Source: Aquiflexum balticum DSM 16537
Lineage (GTDB): Bacteria > Bacteroidota > Bacteroidia > Cytophagales > Cyclobacteriaceae
Assembly (NCBI RefSeq): GCF_900176595.1
Contig: NZ_LT838813.1
Span: 1,054,001-1,118,000 of the forward strand
Length of the DNA: 64,000 nt
Reading direction: 5' to 3'
Positions within the stretch are counted from its first letter, which is position 1. Each line of letters opens with the position of its first letter. Shown one piece after another: positions 35,154 to 44,423 of the stretch. The notes beneath the pieces were generated by a model, which searched no databases, was not told the origin of the DNA, and saw only the letters and a program-made list of their open reading frames with translations. Both the position numbers and the translations under genes were made by a program.

Positions 35154-36278
35154 TTAAATAAAACAACTAGCACATCCCACTCCCTCAGCAGCCAAGATTT
35201 CATCCTGCCAGTTTTGTTGAGATTTTGCTTGGATTCTGTGCGTTCTGATATAATGCTCTTTTTTTATTGCTGCTATGCGCTCAGGTTGGGATAATTCGGA
35301 AAGGGTTTCCTCCTGCATCCAAGTATAGCCTTCCTGCTCATAGGTCATGGCTTTTGCGAATAGGTCAGGATGCTGTTCCAATAACCAAACCCATTCAATT
35401 TTTTGCTGATAAAAGCAGAAAAAACAACCAGATCGGCTCCGGGCATAGGTGCCTTTTTTGAGTTCTCCATCTATCTCTACTTCGTATTCCAGTTCCCGGT
35501 AATATTCAGGTGCACCGACTCCACTCTCGTCCAAAATCCGGAAGACATCCGTCAAGCGGATCACCTCCTCATTGTCTACAAGGGGAAAGTGATCCAATTT
35601 GCCCACCGGATAGTCTGTGGTTTTTAGATATTGAAACACCACTTGGTTGTATTCTTTAATGCCGATCCGTAGCAAACTCTCCAGCTTTTGCTTTTGGGTG
35701 AATGATGCAGAAATAGCCTTGGAAATATAGGGCTCAGCCTGCGCCAGTTCCTGAGGACTTAGTATTTCCCTGTAATAATTTAGGAGTTGATCCCGGTTGG
35801 AATTGGCCAGTACTTTTTTGGTCACATCTTCACTCCAGATGTTCTCTCTAAATGGAAAAATTGACTGTACATTGGGTTTCTTGGAAATATAACCTTCCCG
35901 GTCTTCATCACCTCTGATTCCCACATAAGAAATTGTAGGTACCTCCCCAATGTATTCTTCAAAGGGTTCCAACTTTAGTTTTTTAGTACACCAACGTGCC
36001 ATTGAACTTGGAAGATATCCTCCGTAAAGTTCAAGAAAATGGTCAAAATTACTTGGTGCATTGGTGTGGTTTTCCTTGATGGGATCAATTCTCAAAATAG
36101 GTTTCCCCAATGCACTGTTCAATCTTTCGATCAATGCATAAGTTTCATCAAGCTCCCTACCGGTATCGCTGGTATAATACTCTATATCTAACTCAGGGTG
36201 ACGGCTTTTCAGGAATAATGCCAATGCAGCAGAGTCTTTTCCTCCCGAAATACCTAAAACATGTCTTACTTTTGCCAT
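35154..36278 (-). CDS. sspD: PAPS-reductase-like ATP pyrophosphatase, SspD/DndC-like
   Basis: A 374-residue PP-loop enzyme. The ATP-pyrophosphatase loop SGGKDS is at residues 10-15, with YYTSDTGRELDETYAL following. Several cysteines typical of the DndC/SspD group are present: MARWCTKKLKLEPFE, SRSGCFFCFYQQK and the C-terminal GCASCFI, enough for an iron-sulfur cluster or sulfur relay. In Dnd/Ssp systems this enzyme activates and sulfurates the DNA backbone. It lies two bases after the sspC-like gene. DndC of the double-strand system is an alternative, but no dndB, dndD or dndE is here. Confidence 0.85.
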   Translation of the reverse strand: MAKVRHVLGISGGKDSAALALFLKSRHPELDIEYYTSDTGRELDETYALIERLNSALGKPILRIDPIKENHTNAPSNFDHFLELYGGYLPSSMARWCTKKLKLEPFEEYIGEVPTISYVGIRGDEDREGYISKKPNVQSIFPFRENIWSEDVTKKVLANSNRDQLLNYYREILSPQELAQAEPYISKAISASFTQKQKLESLLRIGIKEYNQVVFQYLKTTDYPVGKLDHFPLVDNEEVIRLTDVFRILDESGVGAPEYYRELEYEVEIDGELKKGTYARSRSGCFFCFYQQKIEWVWLLEQHPDLFAKAMTYEQEGYTWMQEETLSELSQPERIAAIKKEHYIRTHRIQAKSQQNWQDEILAAEGVGCASCFI

Positions 36279-36280
36279 CC

Positions 36281-39200
36281 TTATAAAAAATCTTTCAACA
36301 ATTTAATTAAAGCTGCTTTATTTAGCAAACGATCTTCGTTATTTAAAAACCCAGTCAGCTTGGAATATATTTTCTCCACCTTTTTTTGGTCACCTGGGCT
36401 TAATGATACCTTATCATGAAGCCTCTTCCCGGTCTTGTCAATCAATTCAAAAGAATATGCCTCGTTTTCTTCTTGGGCATCCAAAAAATCATGAACTTCC
36501 AGGACTCTATCTAAATTGGCAAAAGCCTCTTTCAAACTTTCCATCAGGATTTTTTCTTCCTGATCACTCATTTGGTCAATGGATTTTCCCAGCAGTTGGT
36601 CCGCCAAAGATTTTAACCAACTGTCACGGTCATCCAATGCAGACATCAAACGTGTATGGAAAACCTTGAACTTGGGAACTAACAGGTGAGACTTGATGGA
36701 CTTGTATTTTGACTGGACATGCGGTTTGTATTTCGCAAAGTCTGTATGTTTGCTTGAGTTTATCTCAAGCAGGTAGGTTTCTATTCTGTTCAACAGCTCA
36801 TCATAGGCAGTCCGAAGTTCATAGATTGCCCCATTAAGCTGTTCTACGAAACCTTTTAGTACGGTACTATCCTCCTCGAAACTGATCCTTCCAAACCCCA
36901 ATGCAGTTGGAATAGCTTCAAACAAAGCCGAAGAAGGATCTTCTGCTTTGGCTATAGCATTTCTAAAAGCCTTCGCTTGATTTGTCAACTTATCTGTCTG
37001 CAATGTATAAGCCGGAAGGTTTCTATAAAATCTGACAAAGGAACTAAAAATCCGAATAAAGCTGCTCCCCTGTCCGATGTCATCCGACAATGCGGTAATT
37101 TCACGATACTGGTGAAACAAGTCCAGTTTTACACCCTCGACTTTGTAGGCCTTGATGCTGTAATCTGAAGGTTTTTTGTGGATCAAGTCCAAGACATCGT
37201 TATCAATGTATGGGACATATCCCCGTTCATTATGAAATAGGGCAAAATCCTCCCTTTTGATAATGAGAAAAATCGGAACCCAAAAATCAACAAAACCTTT
37301 TTTGAGTTTGAGTTGCCCTGTAACCAAGTTTGAGTACAATTCATCCAGATTCTTCTTGGAAAATATCGACGAATCCAAAAATTCTATACTCTTTTCCCAA
37401 AGGGGGACATAACTCAGATCTGAAGGGGGCCCTAATTCAAATATCCCCTCAGCAGCACTATGAATACCCGTCTCCTTTAATAAGGAAAGATAAATGGTCT
37501 TTTGTGGAGGAAAATGATCTTTGGAATAACCTAAATCTTCTAGATGAGCACTTTCCAAGAGGTCAGAAAGCAATGCTTTTCTAGCGGTCATTATAGGCGT
37601 ACTTAGGTGCTCCCGATTTGCCAACTCATTCCTGAACCTTGGAGTTAATGCATATTTAACTTCACAGATTTGGGAGATCTTTTTATTAAAATCGGTTTTA
37701 GAAGCAATGTTGATCTCATTGCCAGCGTAAATCCAAAAAGAATCCGATGAGCTGGTAAAGAGATAGCTTTCGATCAGATTGGACACTTCAATTTCAAGGT
37801 ACTTGAGTTCCTCGACAAGTAAGTCCTGTGCTTCTGTATCATCTTTTGCCTCTTTCTCCATTACCCTCTTGATTTTTTCAATTTCAAGAAGGAGTCGCCT
37901 AACATTTTCAAGTGAATTAACTACTACAAATAGTTGAGGATATTTTAGGCCTTTCGAAATCTCAACCAGTTGTTTTTTGATTTCCTTTTCTGTGAACAGG
38001 ATATTCACATAGCCATCAAGTTCACCTTCAGGTTCAGAGAAATCAAGTTCTTCCCCAAAACGATATTTAAAAAGCCTGGGAGTGCCATACTTGTAGTGGT
38101 ATGCTTTTGCCTGAACAATCGGAAGATCAATATATTGTTTGAGCAAAGTGGTGACAGGCAAGTCATTATTGATATTTTTCCCGGCATTCTCTATTGCCTC
38201 TTCAATATTCAAAGTAGTTCCTGTTGAAAACTTGAACTTATTAACAGAATAAGAAAAGAATATTATCCTTTGACTTTTGAGCGTTTTGATTAGTTTTTGG
38301 GGATCAGAAATCCCCATGGTCAACTTGGCATATTCGCAAAGTATCACTTCGTCCCAGGTTCCAAATTCTCTTGCGAATAAATTCACCAACAAAATGGTTT
38401 TGAGCAGGTTTTCCATCTGCTCCAACTCAATGTTACTTGAAGCAAATAGACTTATTTTTTCAAAAGCTAAAAATGCAGCTTCCCATTGGGTTTTGTCCCG
38501 ATTGAACTTTCTATCCAAAAGGTAGCTGCTAAGGGAGTTGTAGAGATAATCATAAACCTTTGATAAATTGAACCCTTGCCCACTTGATGGATCCCAACCC
38601 TTTAATCCAATTTTTTCATTTGAGGAAAGGAAAGTAAACAGGGAACGTTCATTTTGACCATAGCGAGTCAAAGCATTTACCAAAACATAAGCAGAAAGGT
38701 AGTCAAGAGGATAGAGCTTTCTTGCAAGATCCCCATCAAGCATCCCCGTATTGTTAATGAGGTTGGATTTTTGAAGAAGTTTCAATAATGTATCAAACTT
38801 GCTCTCATCCACCACTTCAAATCCCATTTCCTGCTGTCGCTCCGCAGCTAAAAAAAGAAGTTGCTCGATAGGCTCATTGAAACTGATATCCAACAATCTT
38901 CCCCTCACTTTTTCCCATTCATTTCGCTCATTGGGTTTGAGACTATAGAAATAGGAGCCGAAATTTTGGTGAAGGGCAGTAATCAATACGATATTCCTAT
39001 CAGGGCTATTCGCAAATTCAGCTAACTCTTGGATAAAATACAATTCCGATCCTGGATCATTGGCAACTGCATATTCCAGGTATTTGCCAAATTCATCGAC
39101 TATAATAACAGTACAGGAATTATTTTTGGTTTTTAATTCCAGTCCTTGTAAAATGGATTTGGTGGAATCCATTTTGACCTCAATTTTTTCCGCAAAAGCT

Positions 39201-39499
39201 TCTTTGAAGGATCGGCTTTCACCGATCAAGTTGATAAAATCAAAAGATTTAATCCCATTGAACTGGCCATTGACCAAGCCAAAATAAGCTTCATTTTTGC
39301 CACTAAGATTCTGTTCCAAAGCCCATAGGAAGCTGGATTTCCCTGTTCCGTAGGAACCGATAATGTTAAATGCCCGGTGCCCTGTCCGAAAGTTATTGGC
39401 AATTCGATCAAAGACTTGCTTGGCATTCGGAGTAGGTATATAGTGGATATCCCTATTCTGATCCCGGATGATATTGGTAGAAACTGAAAATTCAGGCAT
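36281..39499 (-). CDS. sspC: Large P-loop ATPase, SspC-like
   Basis: A 1072-residue cytoplasmic ATPase. The Walker A motif is GSYGTGKS (residues 48-55) and the Walker B motif is CTVIIVDEFGKYLEY (about 128-142). The rest is helical, with long coiled parts (for instance around residues 530-580 and 910-950). Size, the position between DUF4007 and PAPS-reductase-like genes and the overlap of its start with the DUF4007 gene (8 bases) fit SspC, the ATPase that drives nicking and sulfur insertion in single-strand phosphorothioation. Sequence alone would only say 'ATP-binding protein'; the neighbours decide. Confidence 0.82.
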   Translation of the reverse strand: MPEFSVSTNIIRDQNRDIHYIPTPNAKQVFDRIANNFRTGHRAFNIIGSYGTGKSSFLWALEQNLSGKNEAYFGLVNGQFNGIKSFDFINLIGESRSFKEAFAEKIEVKMDSTKSILQGLELKTKNNSCTVIIVDEFGKYLEYAVANDPGSELYFIQELAEFANSPDRNIVLITALHQNFGSYFYSLKPNERNEWEKVRGRLLDISFNEPIEQLLFLAAERQQEMGFEVVDESKFDTLLKLLQKSNLINNTGMLDGDLARKLYPLDYLSAYVLVNALTRYGQNERSLFTFLSSNEKIGLKGWDPSSGQGFNLSKVYDYLYNSLSSYLLDRKFNRDKTQWEAAFLAFEKISLFASSNIELEQMENLLKTILLVNLFAREFGTWDEVILCEYAKLTMGISDPQKLIKTLKSQRIIFFSYSVNKFKFSTGTTLNIEEAIENAGKNINNDLPVTTLLKQYIDLPIVQAKAYHYKYGTPRLFKYRFGEELDFSEPEGELDGYVNILFTEKEIKKQLVEISKGLKYPQLFVVVNSLENVRRLLLEIEKIKRVMEKEAKDDTEAQDLLVEELKYLEIEVSNLIESYLFTSSSDSFWIYAGNEINIASKTDFNKKISQICEVKYALTPRFRNELANREHLSTPIMTARKALLSDLLESAHLEDLGYSKDHFPPQKTIYLSLLKETGIHSAAEGIFELGPPSDLSYVPLWEKSIEFLDSSIFSKKNLDELYSNLVTGQLKLKKGFVDFWVPIFLIIKREDFALFHNERGYVPYIDNDVLDLIHKKPSDYSIKAYKVEGVKLDLFHQYREITALSDDIGQGSSFIRIFSSFVRFYRNLPAYTLQTDKLTNQAKAFRNAIAKAEDPSSALFEAIPTALGFGRISFEEDSTVLKGFVEQLNGAIYELRTAYDELLNRIETYLLEINSSKHTDFAKYKPHVQSKYKSIKSHLLVPKFKVFHTRLMSALDDRDSWLKSLADQLLGKSIDQMSDQEEKILMESLKEAFANLDRVLEVHDFLDAQEENEAYSFELIDKTGKRLHDKVSLSPGDQKKVEKIYSKLTGFLNNEDRLLNKAALIKLLKDFL

Positions 39500-40352
39500 T
39501 GTAATAACTCTTTAAAATCTCCCATTTATCCAATGAGGTATCGATTTGCACTTCTTTTCTTCCCGCATCCTCTTTGAACGTAATCTGTCCGGGAAACAGC
39601 TCACAAAGATTTCCGACATGTCGCTCTACGCCTTCATTCGTGCAAACCAAGGCATCACCAGCTTGATCAATTATCTCTTCCATAGATATTGATTCCCGAT
39701 TAGGAAAGGAATCCAAAATGCAATAAAGGAAAACCAAGGAGGGGATTTCCTTTTGATGATCAACCCGGAGTTGATAGGTTTTCTCATTTGTAGAAACTGG
39801 AACCTGAGAAATCAGATTCAATTCTACAAACATCGAGGAAAGATCATCTTCAATTCCTTTTCCCGCCCTTTCTTCCACGAGGTACATTTTGACAAAAACC
39901 TTAACGTCATTTTGGAGAGTTTTTTCTGCTACTTTCCCATCTGTATTCCGGCGGAGAAATTGCTCCAATTGTGAAATTTGAAATTGGTTTCGGCGTTGTA
40001 ATTTTCTAAACTCCTTGAAGAAAAGCCTATAAATGCTAGCTTTCCCCAAATTCACCAAATGATATTGCCAAATCCATAGACTTCCCGGATATTCCAAAAA
40101 TTCATCCCATCCCCCGGGTGCAAAAATTCTATTTGCCAATTCTGACACATTTCCGTCTTCATCTTTGACACCAAAAGCTTTGAGCCAGAAGTGGATAGAG
40201 GCAACCATATTTTTACCTACACCAAGTTTTAAAACTGAGTCATCCGCACTAAAGTCCCCTTTATCTTCCAGAAAATCAACGCCTTTCTTGAGCCAAAAGC
40301 TTCGGCAATGAAAAGTTTCGTGCCCGGTGAAGGAAAGTTTTTGTGATGACAT
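39492..40352 (-). CDS. sspB: DUF4007 protein, SspB-like DNA nickase
   Basis: A 286-residue protein beginning LSFTGHETFHCRSFWLKKG, then DSVLKLGVGKNMVASIHFWL, the hallmark opening of DUF4007. In the SspABCD system this family is SspB, which nicks one DNA strand so that sulfur can be placed in the backbone. It is the first gene of the tightly packed operon running leftward to 31222. The 127-base gap upstream contains a hairpin and an AT-rich stretch that may carry the operon promoter. Confidence 0.85.
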   Translation of the reverse strand: MSSQKLSFTGHETFHCRSFWLKKGVDFLEDKGDFSADDSVLKLGVGKNMVASIHFWLKAFGVKDEDGNVSELANRIFAPGGWDEFLEYPGSLWIWQYHLVNLGKASIYRLFFKEFRKLQRRNQFQISQLEQFLRRNTDGKVAEKTLQNDVKVFVKMYLVEERAGKGIEDDLSSMFVELNLISQVPVSTNEKTYQLRVDHQKEIPSLVFLYCILDSFPNRESISMEEIIDQAGDALVCTNEGVERHVGNLCELFPGQITFKEDAGRKEVQIDTSLDKWEILKSYYNA

Positions 40353-40429
40353 AGTTAATTAACTTAATAACTTATTTGGATACAAAATAAGTCAATTTTG
40401 TACCGAAATGAAGTAAAACTTCAGGTCAT

Positions 40430-40460
40430 TTCAGAGATTGGAAATCTCTGAAAATTTTTT
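40430..40460 (+). promoter_or_regulatory. Hairpin with plus-strand T-run between two minus-strand genes
   Basis: TTCAGAGATT-GGA-AATCTCTGAA at 40430-40452 is followed on the plus strand by nine T. It looks like a terminator acting against antisense transcription, or a palindrome used in the leader of the sspB-like operon. Confidence 0.45.
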
Positions 40461-40479
40461 TTTACATGAGTAGAGATCA

Positions 40480-42873
40480 TTAATCATCTAAAGCACTGAG
40501 TAACTGTTCCATCCCAAAATTTAAAAGGAAATCAGAATAGAAGCTGTCAAATACTTCCCTAATATATTCATCAACGGTAATGTCCTTGTTTTCCCCTTCT
40601 TCGGTTTTTTGCATTATCACACCACGGTTTTTTGTAGTCATATAAAGGAATAAGGCATGAAAATACACAGATGCTAGGTATTTTCTTTGTGCAATTTCTA
40701 TTTGTTCAGAATTGGTTAGTTTTTTTCGATGGTTTAAAAATACTGAACTATCAAGATTGATATAGAGCTTTTCTAACTTGTCTCCTTCAGCTAATGGATA
40801 AACAACTGTTTTGTGGTCCATTTCAAAATTTAGTCCCGCCCAATCTTTTTGATGAATTTTGATCAATTCAGGAAGACCTAAGTTGTCAAAATCTTCTTTA
40901 GGTTCTTCTACTTTTGCTTTTGCGGATTGGTCAGGTTCAACGATCTTTAAAAATACTATTTCATCCTGAAATGTTTCTCCAGGTCCTTTGAGAGAAGCTT
41001 TTATTTCGACTTCGTCCCCTTGATGTAATTCCGTATTGGGATTAAAAGTAATTTTTATAGTCCCTTTTGAAGGGCTGGAAACAACCACATTTAAGACATC
41101 CCCAGGTTCAAAAGTTGTACCTGCTTGATCTCCTCCATTTGATTCATTTTTATTTCTTTTCACATTTAAAACCGAAACTTGCAAATCTCCCGGGTCTTCT
41201 ACTCTGTCAAAATAGTGATCTTCCACATCGGTCTCAAACTTAAGTGATTTTTCCCCACCAATTGGAACATTGAATGTTTGGTTGGTTCCCTTATTATTAT
41301 AAAGTCTAAAGAAACTTGGATACCGTTCTGGTTTAAATTCCTTTTCCACCTTATTTGGCTTGTTTGGAGTACTTTGATGGGGTTTTGAAACCTTCTTTTT
41401 ATCTTCTAATTTTAATGTGTTTTGTAGTAATTTAAAAAGTTCACCGTCCTTCGGAAGGTTTTTTGCAAAAGATTTTACCAATTCCTGGGTATCCTCTGAT
41501 TCAAGTCCAATAGAGTCTTTTCTCTTCTTATTTATCTCCAGTAGTTGTGATTTAGTCAGCTTACTTCTTAAGATTTCCCTAAGCTTGTTTGATTCGTCAC
41601 CTTGTCTTAATCTATCCCTAGATGCCATAAACAACTCCTTTCGAAATTCGAAATTGAGCTGGGAACAATCTACATTTATTAAAAGATAGTCTTTTAATAA
41701 ATTGAATTTAAGGCTCCTAGTAATAAATTCCGTTGTGTAATGCCCATGAACTTGTCCATTCATTGAAAACAATACAGACATTCCATTTTTAAAAAAGTTT
41801 CGCCTTATGTCATCTTTGGTTTGTTTAACAGTTCTATCTCCGCGCTTAGCCTTAAAAACGTAACATGTGACCTTCATTTTTCCAAAAGACTTATCTGAAT
41901 AAGTCTCTGAAAACCACTCATCCACATAGTCATTTTCTTCTTCCAATCTCCTCTGAAGACCAAAAGCTGGTAATTCCAAAACTTTGTTATTTGGGTATCT
42001 TTCTTTTGTATCAATAGTGAAGAAGGGGAGAACCGGTTTAAATAAAAATTCATTTAGGTTTTGGTTTAAATCCTGGGCAAAACCAGACACGCCTTTCATT
42101 TGATAGGAGTAAAGCTTGATGATTGTGCCAGTTTCAAAAGACCTATTAAAAAGTTTTAAATCGAATCTATCTATTTCGAAAGAAGGAATCTGACCATCAA
42201 TAACTAGGTATTCATACCACGTGTTTTTTTTATAGGTCTGTTCTTCCTTTGAAAGTGGATGTTCTCTAACTAAAGTGAAACCAAACTTTCCCGTTTTATC
42301 GTATCTCTTCGAGGCGATCAATTGGTACCCTTTTTTTCCGCAGAATACAATTGCCCCACTACCACCCATATTGTATTTACCTTGAACAAACTGTATTTCG
42401 TTTTTATTTCCTCTTACTAGTGAGAGAAAAGTGCTTTCAAAATCTTCAGGATGTTGCCCTTCTCCATTGTCGTAAATAATTACGGCACTTTCTTTTGTTG
42501 GCCCATCTGCCAATATTTGGATTTCTTCAGCCTGTTTTCTTCTATTTGTGGGTAAATCCCAAGACTTTGAACTATCACCATAAAAATAACTAATTGCATC
42601 ATCCATCGATTTAGGAGCCTCTAAACCTTTGGGATTAACCCCTTTTTCAAGACATTTTTTCATAAGAATTGCATCAATAGAGTTTGTGACTTTCTCAACC
42701 AATGCTGCAATAGGGTTTGATTGTTGGTTCTCTATAATACTGAAATTCGACTCTATTTGGCCAATATGTTTCCAATTCTCATTCTTAAAAAAATCAGGAT
42801 ATTCTACTATAATCTCATCAACAAAAGCCTCTGTTTCAGCTTTAAATAATTTCTCGAAAATTAATTTTACCAT
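40480..42873 (-). CDS. Large Hsp90-like (GHKL) ATPase, defence-associated
   Basis: About 797 residues from the ATG at 42873 (a TTG three codons upstream is less likely). The N-terminal ATPase has the N-box ALVEKVTNSIDAI (about 58-70), IYDNGEGQ and the lid GKYNMGGSGAI. A second part (about 200-460) resembles the transducer domain of MutL/Hsp90-like proteins. A beta-rich region follows (about 530-660; PGDVLNVVVSS, PNTELHQGDEVEIKA), like an immunoglobulin-type fold, then a helical C-terminus. No nuclease motif is visible. It lies 127 bases upstream of the sspB-like gene on the same strand and may be part of the same system. Confidence 0.72.
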   Translation of the reverse strand: MVKLIFEKLFKAETEAFVDEIIVEYPDFFKNENWKHIGQIESNFSIIENQQSNPIAALVEKVTNSIDAILMKKCLEKGVNPKGLEAPKSMDDAISYFYGDSSKSWDLPTNRRKQAEEIQILADGPTKESAVIIYDNGEGQHPEDFESTFLSLVRGNKNEIQFVQGKYNMGGSGAIVFCGKKGYQLIASKRYDKTGKFGFTLVREHPLSKEEQTYKKNTWYEYLVIDGQIPSFEIDRFDLKLFNRSFETGTIIKLYSYQMKGVSGFAQDLNQNLNEFLFKPVLPFFTIDTKERYPNNKVLELPAFGLQRRLEEENDYVDEWFSETYSDKSFGKMKVTCYVFKAKRGDRTVKQTKDDIRRNFFKNGMSVLFSMNGQVHGHYTTEFITRSLKFNLLKDYLLINVDCSQLNFEFRKELFMASRDRLRQGDESNKLREILRSKLTKSQLLEINKKRKDSIGLESEDTQELVKSFAKNLPKDGELFKLLQNTLKLEDKKKVSKPHQSTPNKPNKVEKEFKPERYPSFFRLYNNKGTNQTFNVPIGGEKSLKFETDVEDHYFDRVEDPGDLQVSVLNVKRNKNESNGGDQAGTTFEPGDVLNVVVSSPSKGTIKITFNPNTELHQGDEVEIKASLKGPGETFQDEIVFLKIVEPDQSAKAKVEEPKEDFDNLGLPELIKIHQKDWAGLNFEMDHKTVVYPLAEGDKLEKLYINLDSSVFLNHRKKLTNSEQIEIAQRKYLASVYFHALFLYMTTKNRGVIMQKTEEGENKDITVDEYIREVFDSFYSDFLLNFGMEQLLSALDD

Positions 42874-43023
42874 AGTCAACAATCATTTTAGGTGAAACAA
42901 AAAGTAATGATATTAAAAAAAAGTCTAATGATTAAAACTATTGACAAAATTATAAAAATCATTTTTTTCTTCAGAGTGTTTGGTGTTTTTGATATTTTGA
43001 AAAATTATCTTACCATAATTTTA

Positions 43024-43251
43024 TCAGTTTATACAAACAGCGTTTGCATTTCTTTCAATTCCTAAGGATTTGGACTCTTTAGAAATTGGCCAATAGGTGT
43101 GCCCGTCATAATTACCTTTACTTGGAAAAAATTTTACAGGAACATAGTGATTGCCTTCATCATCGGTACTGGCTAAAACTTGCAATTGAAGAGCATCCGG
43201 ATTTTCTTTGACGAACTTGTTTAGGAGTTGGAGATATTTTTTGAGTGTCAT
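43024..43251 (-). CDS. Small hypothetical protein
   Basis: A 75-residue soluble protein (TLKKYLQLLNKFVKENPDAL ... VPVKFFPSKGNYDGHTYWPI). Related short proteins are found in phage and mobile DNA of Bacteroidota; no function is known. It is upstream of the GHKL gene on the same strand, with a 150-base gap, and marks the right end of the coding part of the island. Confidence 0.55.
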   Translation of the reverse strand: MTLKKYLQLLNKFVKENPDALQLQVLASTDDEGNHYVPVKFFPSKGNYDGHTYWPISKESKSLGIERNANAVCIN

Positions 43252-43584
43252 ATGTAAAAAGATTTTAATGTGGATAAGTATTATAAATTTTTGTCAATAT
43301 CATTGACAACCAACACTTTATAAGTTATAAGAATTTTTGTTTTTTGAAAATTATTTACATAAAAAATTCTCAAAATTTTATTCAACTTAGCCAAACCATC
43401 TTCCACGCCCATATCCACCTGATTCCCCGTTACCGGGGAGATGTGGATAACCCTCTCGGAGGAGTTCGGGGAGTGGTGACGGAGAAGAAGGGATATCCCT
43501 AAAAGTAAAGTAAACAGTAGTTGAAGGAATCAAACATCCGAATTATATCTTTTTCATTCCTGAAATGAATAAAATTACCTCTCA

Positions 43585-43615
43585 ATTTACAAATTGTAAA
43601 TTACAATTTGTAAAT
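43585..43615. other. 31-bp perfect AT-rich inverted repeat in the 43252-43646 gap
   Basis: Two 15-base arms (ATTTACAAATTGTAA and its complement) flank a single A. It lies 32 bases past the end of the RsmI-like gene, between the defence island and the conserved genes. It may be a terminator-like hairpin, an operator or a recombination site. The rest of the gap is AT-rich with no visible gene. Confidence 0.7.
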
Positions 43616-43646
43616 CAATGTACCCTTTATCCTGTAAAATCTCCCT

Positions 43647-44360
43647 TCATTTGGGTACATACAAAATAAACACCACAGGGACCTTATGTAGATCAAGTTT
43701 GGTTTTTCTCCAATCCTGAATGGTCTTTGTCTGAATGAATTCATCAGAACCTGTCAGGTTTTTAGCGATACACAATTTGGTCTGGGGTGACAGGGTGGAT
43801 TTCAAATCCTCAAAAAGATGGTTGTTCCTAAATGGCGTTTCCATAAAAATCTGGGTTTTGTTGTGCCGGGCAGACTCCCCTTCCAATTGCTTGATGGCAT
43901 TGATTCTGTCCTGTTTCTCAATAGGAAGATAGCCATGGAAAGCAAATGATTGTCCATTGAACCCTGAACCCATGAGGGCCAAGAACATAGAACTGGGACC
44001 TGTCAAGGGGACCACCTGTATTTTCTTTTCATGGGCATAAGCGACTGCCGCCGAACCCGGGTCAGCAATACCCGGACAGCCTGCTTCGGACATCACACCC
44101 ACATCCACGCCTGCAAACAATGGCTTCATGATTCTTTCCAGTTCAGCGGGCTTTGTTTTCTTATCCAAAATTTCGAACTGCAAGTCCTCAATGGTAATAC
44201 CCAATTTCAGACTACTGATAAACCTCCTTGCAGTACGCACATTTTCAACCAGATAATACTTCGTATTCTTGACAATCTCTCTTGTTCCAAGATTGATAAT
44301 TTTCTCAGCTGAATTTTCTGCCAATACAGTTGGGATAAGGTATAATTTTCCTACTTTCAT
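43647..44360 (-). CDS. Tetrapyrrole methylase family, RsmI-like SAM methyltransferase
   Basis: A 237-residue SAM-dependent methylase of the precorrin/RsmI fold. The SAM loops are GVMSEAGCPGIADPG and the later VPLTGPSSMFLALMGSGF, which are hallmarks of the 16S rRNA (cytidine-1402-2'-O) methyltransferase group. Shorter than E. coli RsmI (about 286) because the C-terminal domain is missing, as in the second RsmI-like paralogue common in Bacteroidota. The ribosomal target is inferred from family. Confidence 0.83.
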   Translation of the reverse strand: MKVGKLYLIPTVLAENSAEKIINLGTREIVKNTKYYLVENVRTARRFISSLKLGITIEDLQFEILDKKTKPAELERIMKPLFAGVDVGVMSEAGCPGIADPGSAAVAYAHEKKIQVVPLTGPSSMFLALMGSGFNGQSFAFHGYLPIEKQDRINAIKQLEGESARHNKTQIFMETPFRNNHLFEDLKSTLSPQTKLCIAKNLTGSDEFIQTKTIQDWRKTKLDLHKVPVVFILYVPK

Positions 44361-44423
44361 TTTGTTAAAGCTATCACAATAATAATTGAAAATGATTTAA
44401 GCCTCATCCTTTCTATCAATATT

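Noticed and set aside
35154-39499. Double-strand Dnd system
   Set aside because: DndC- and DndA-like enzymes are shared, but DndB, DndD and DndE are absent and DUF4007 is the mark of the Ssp type.
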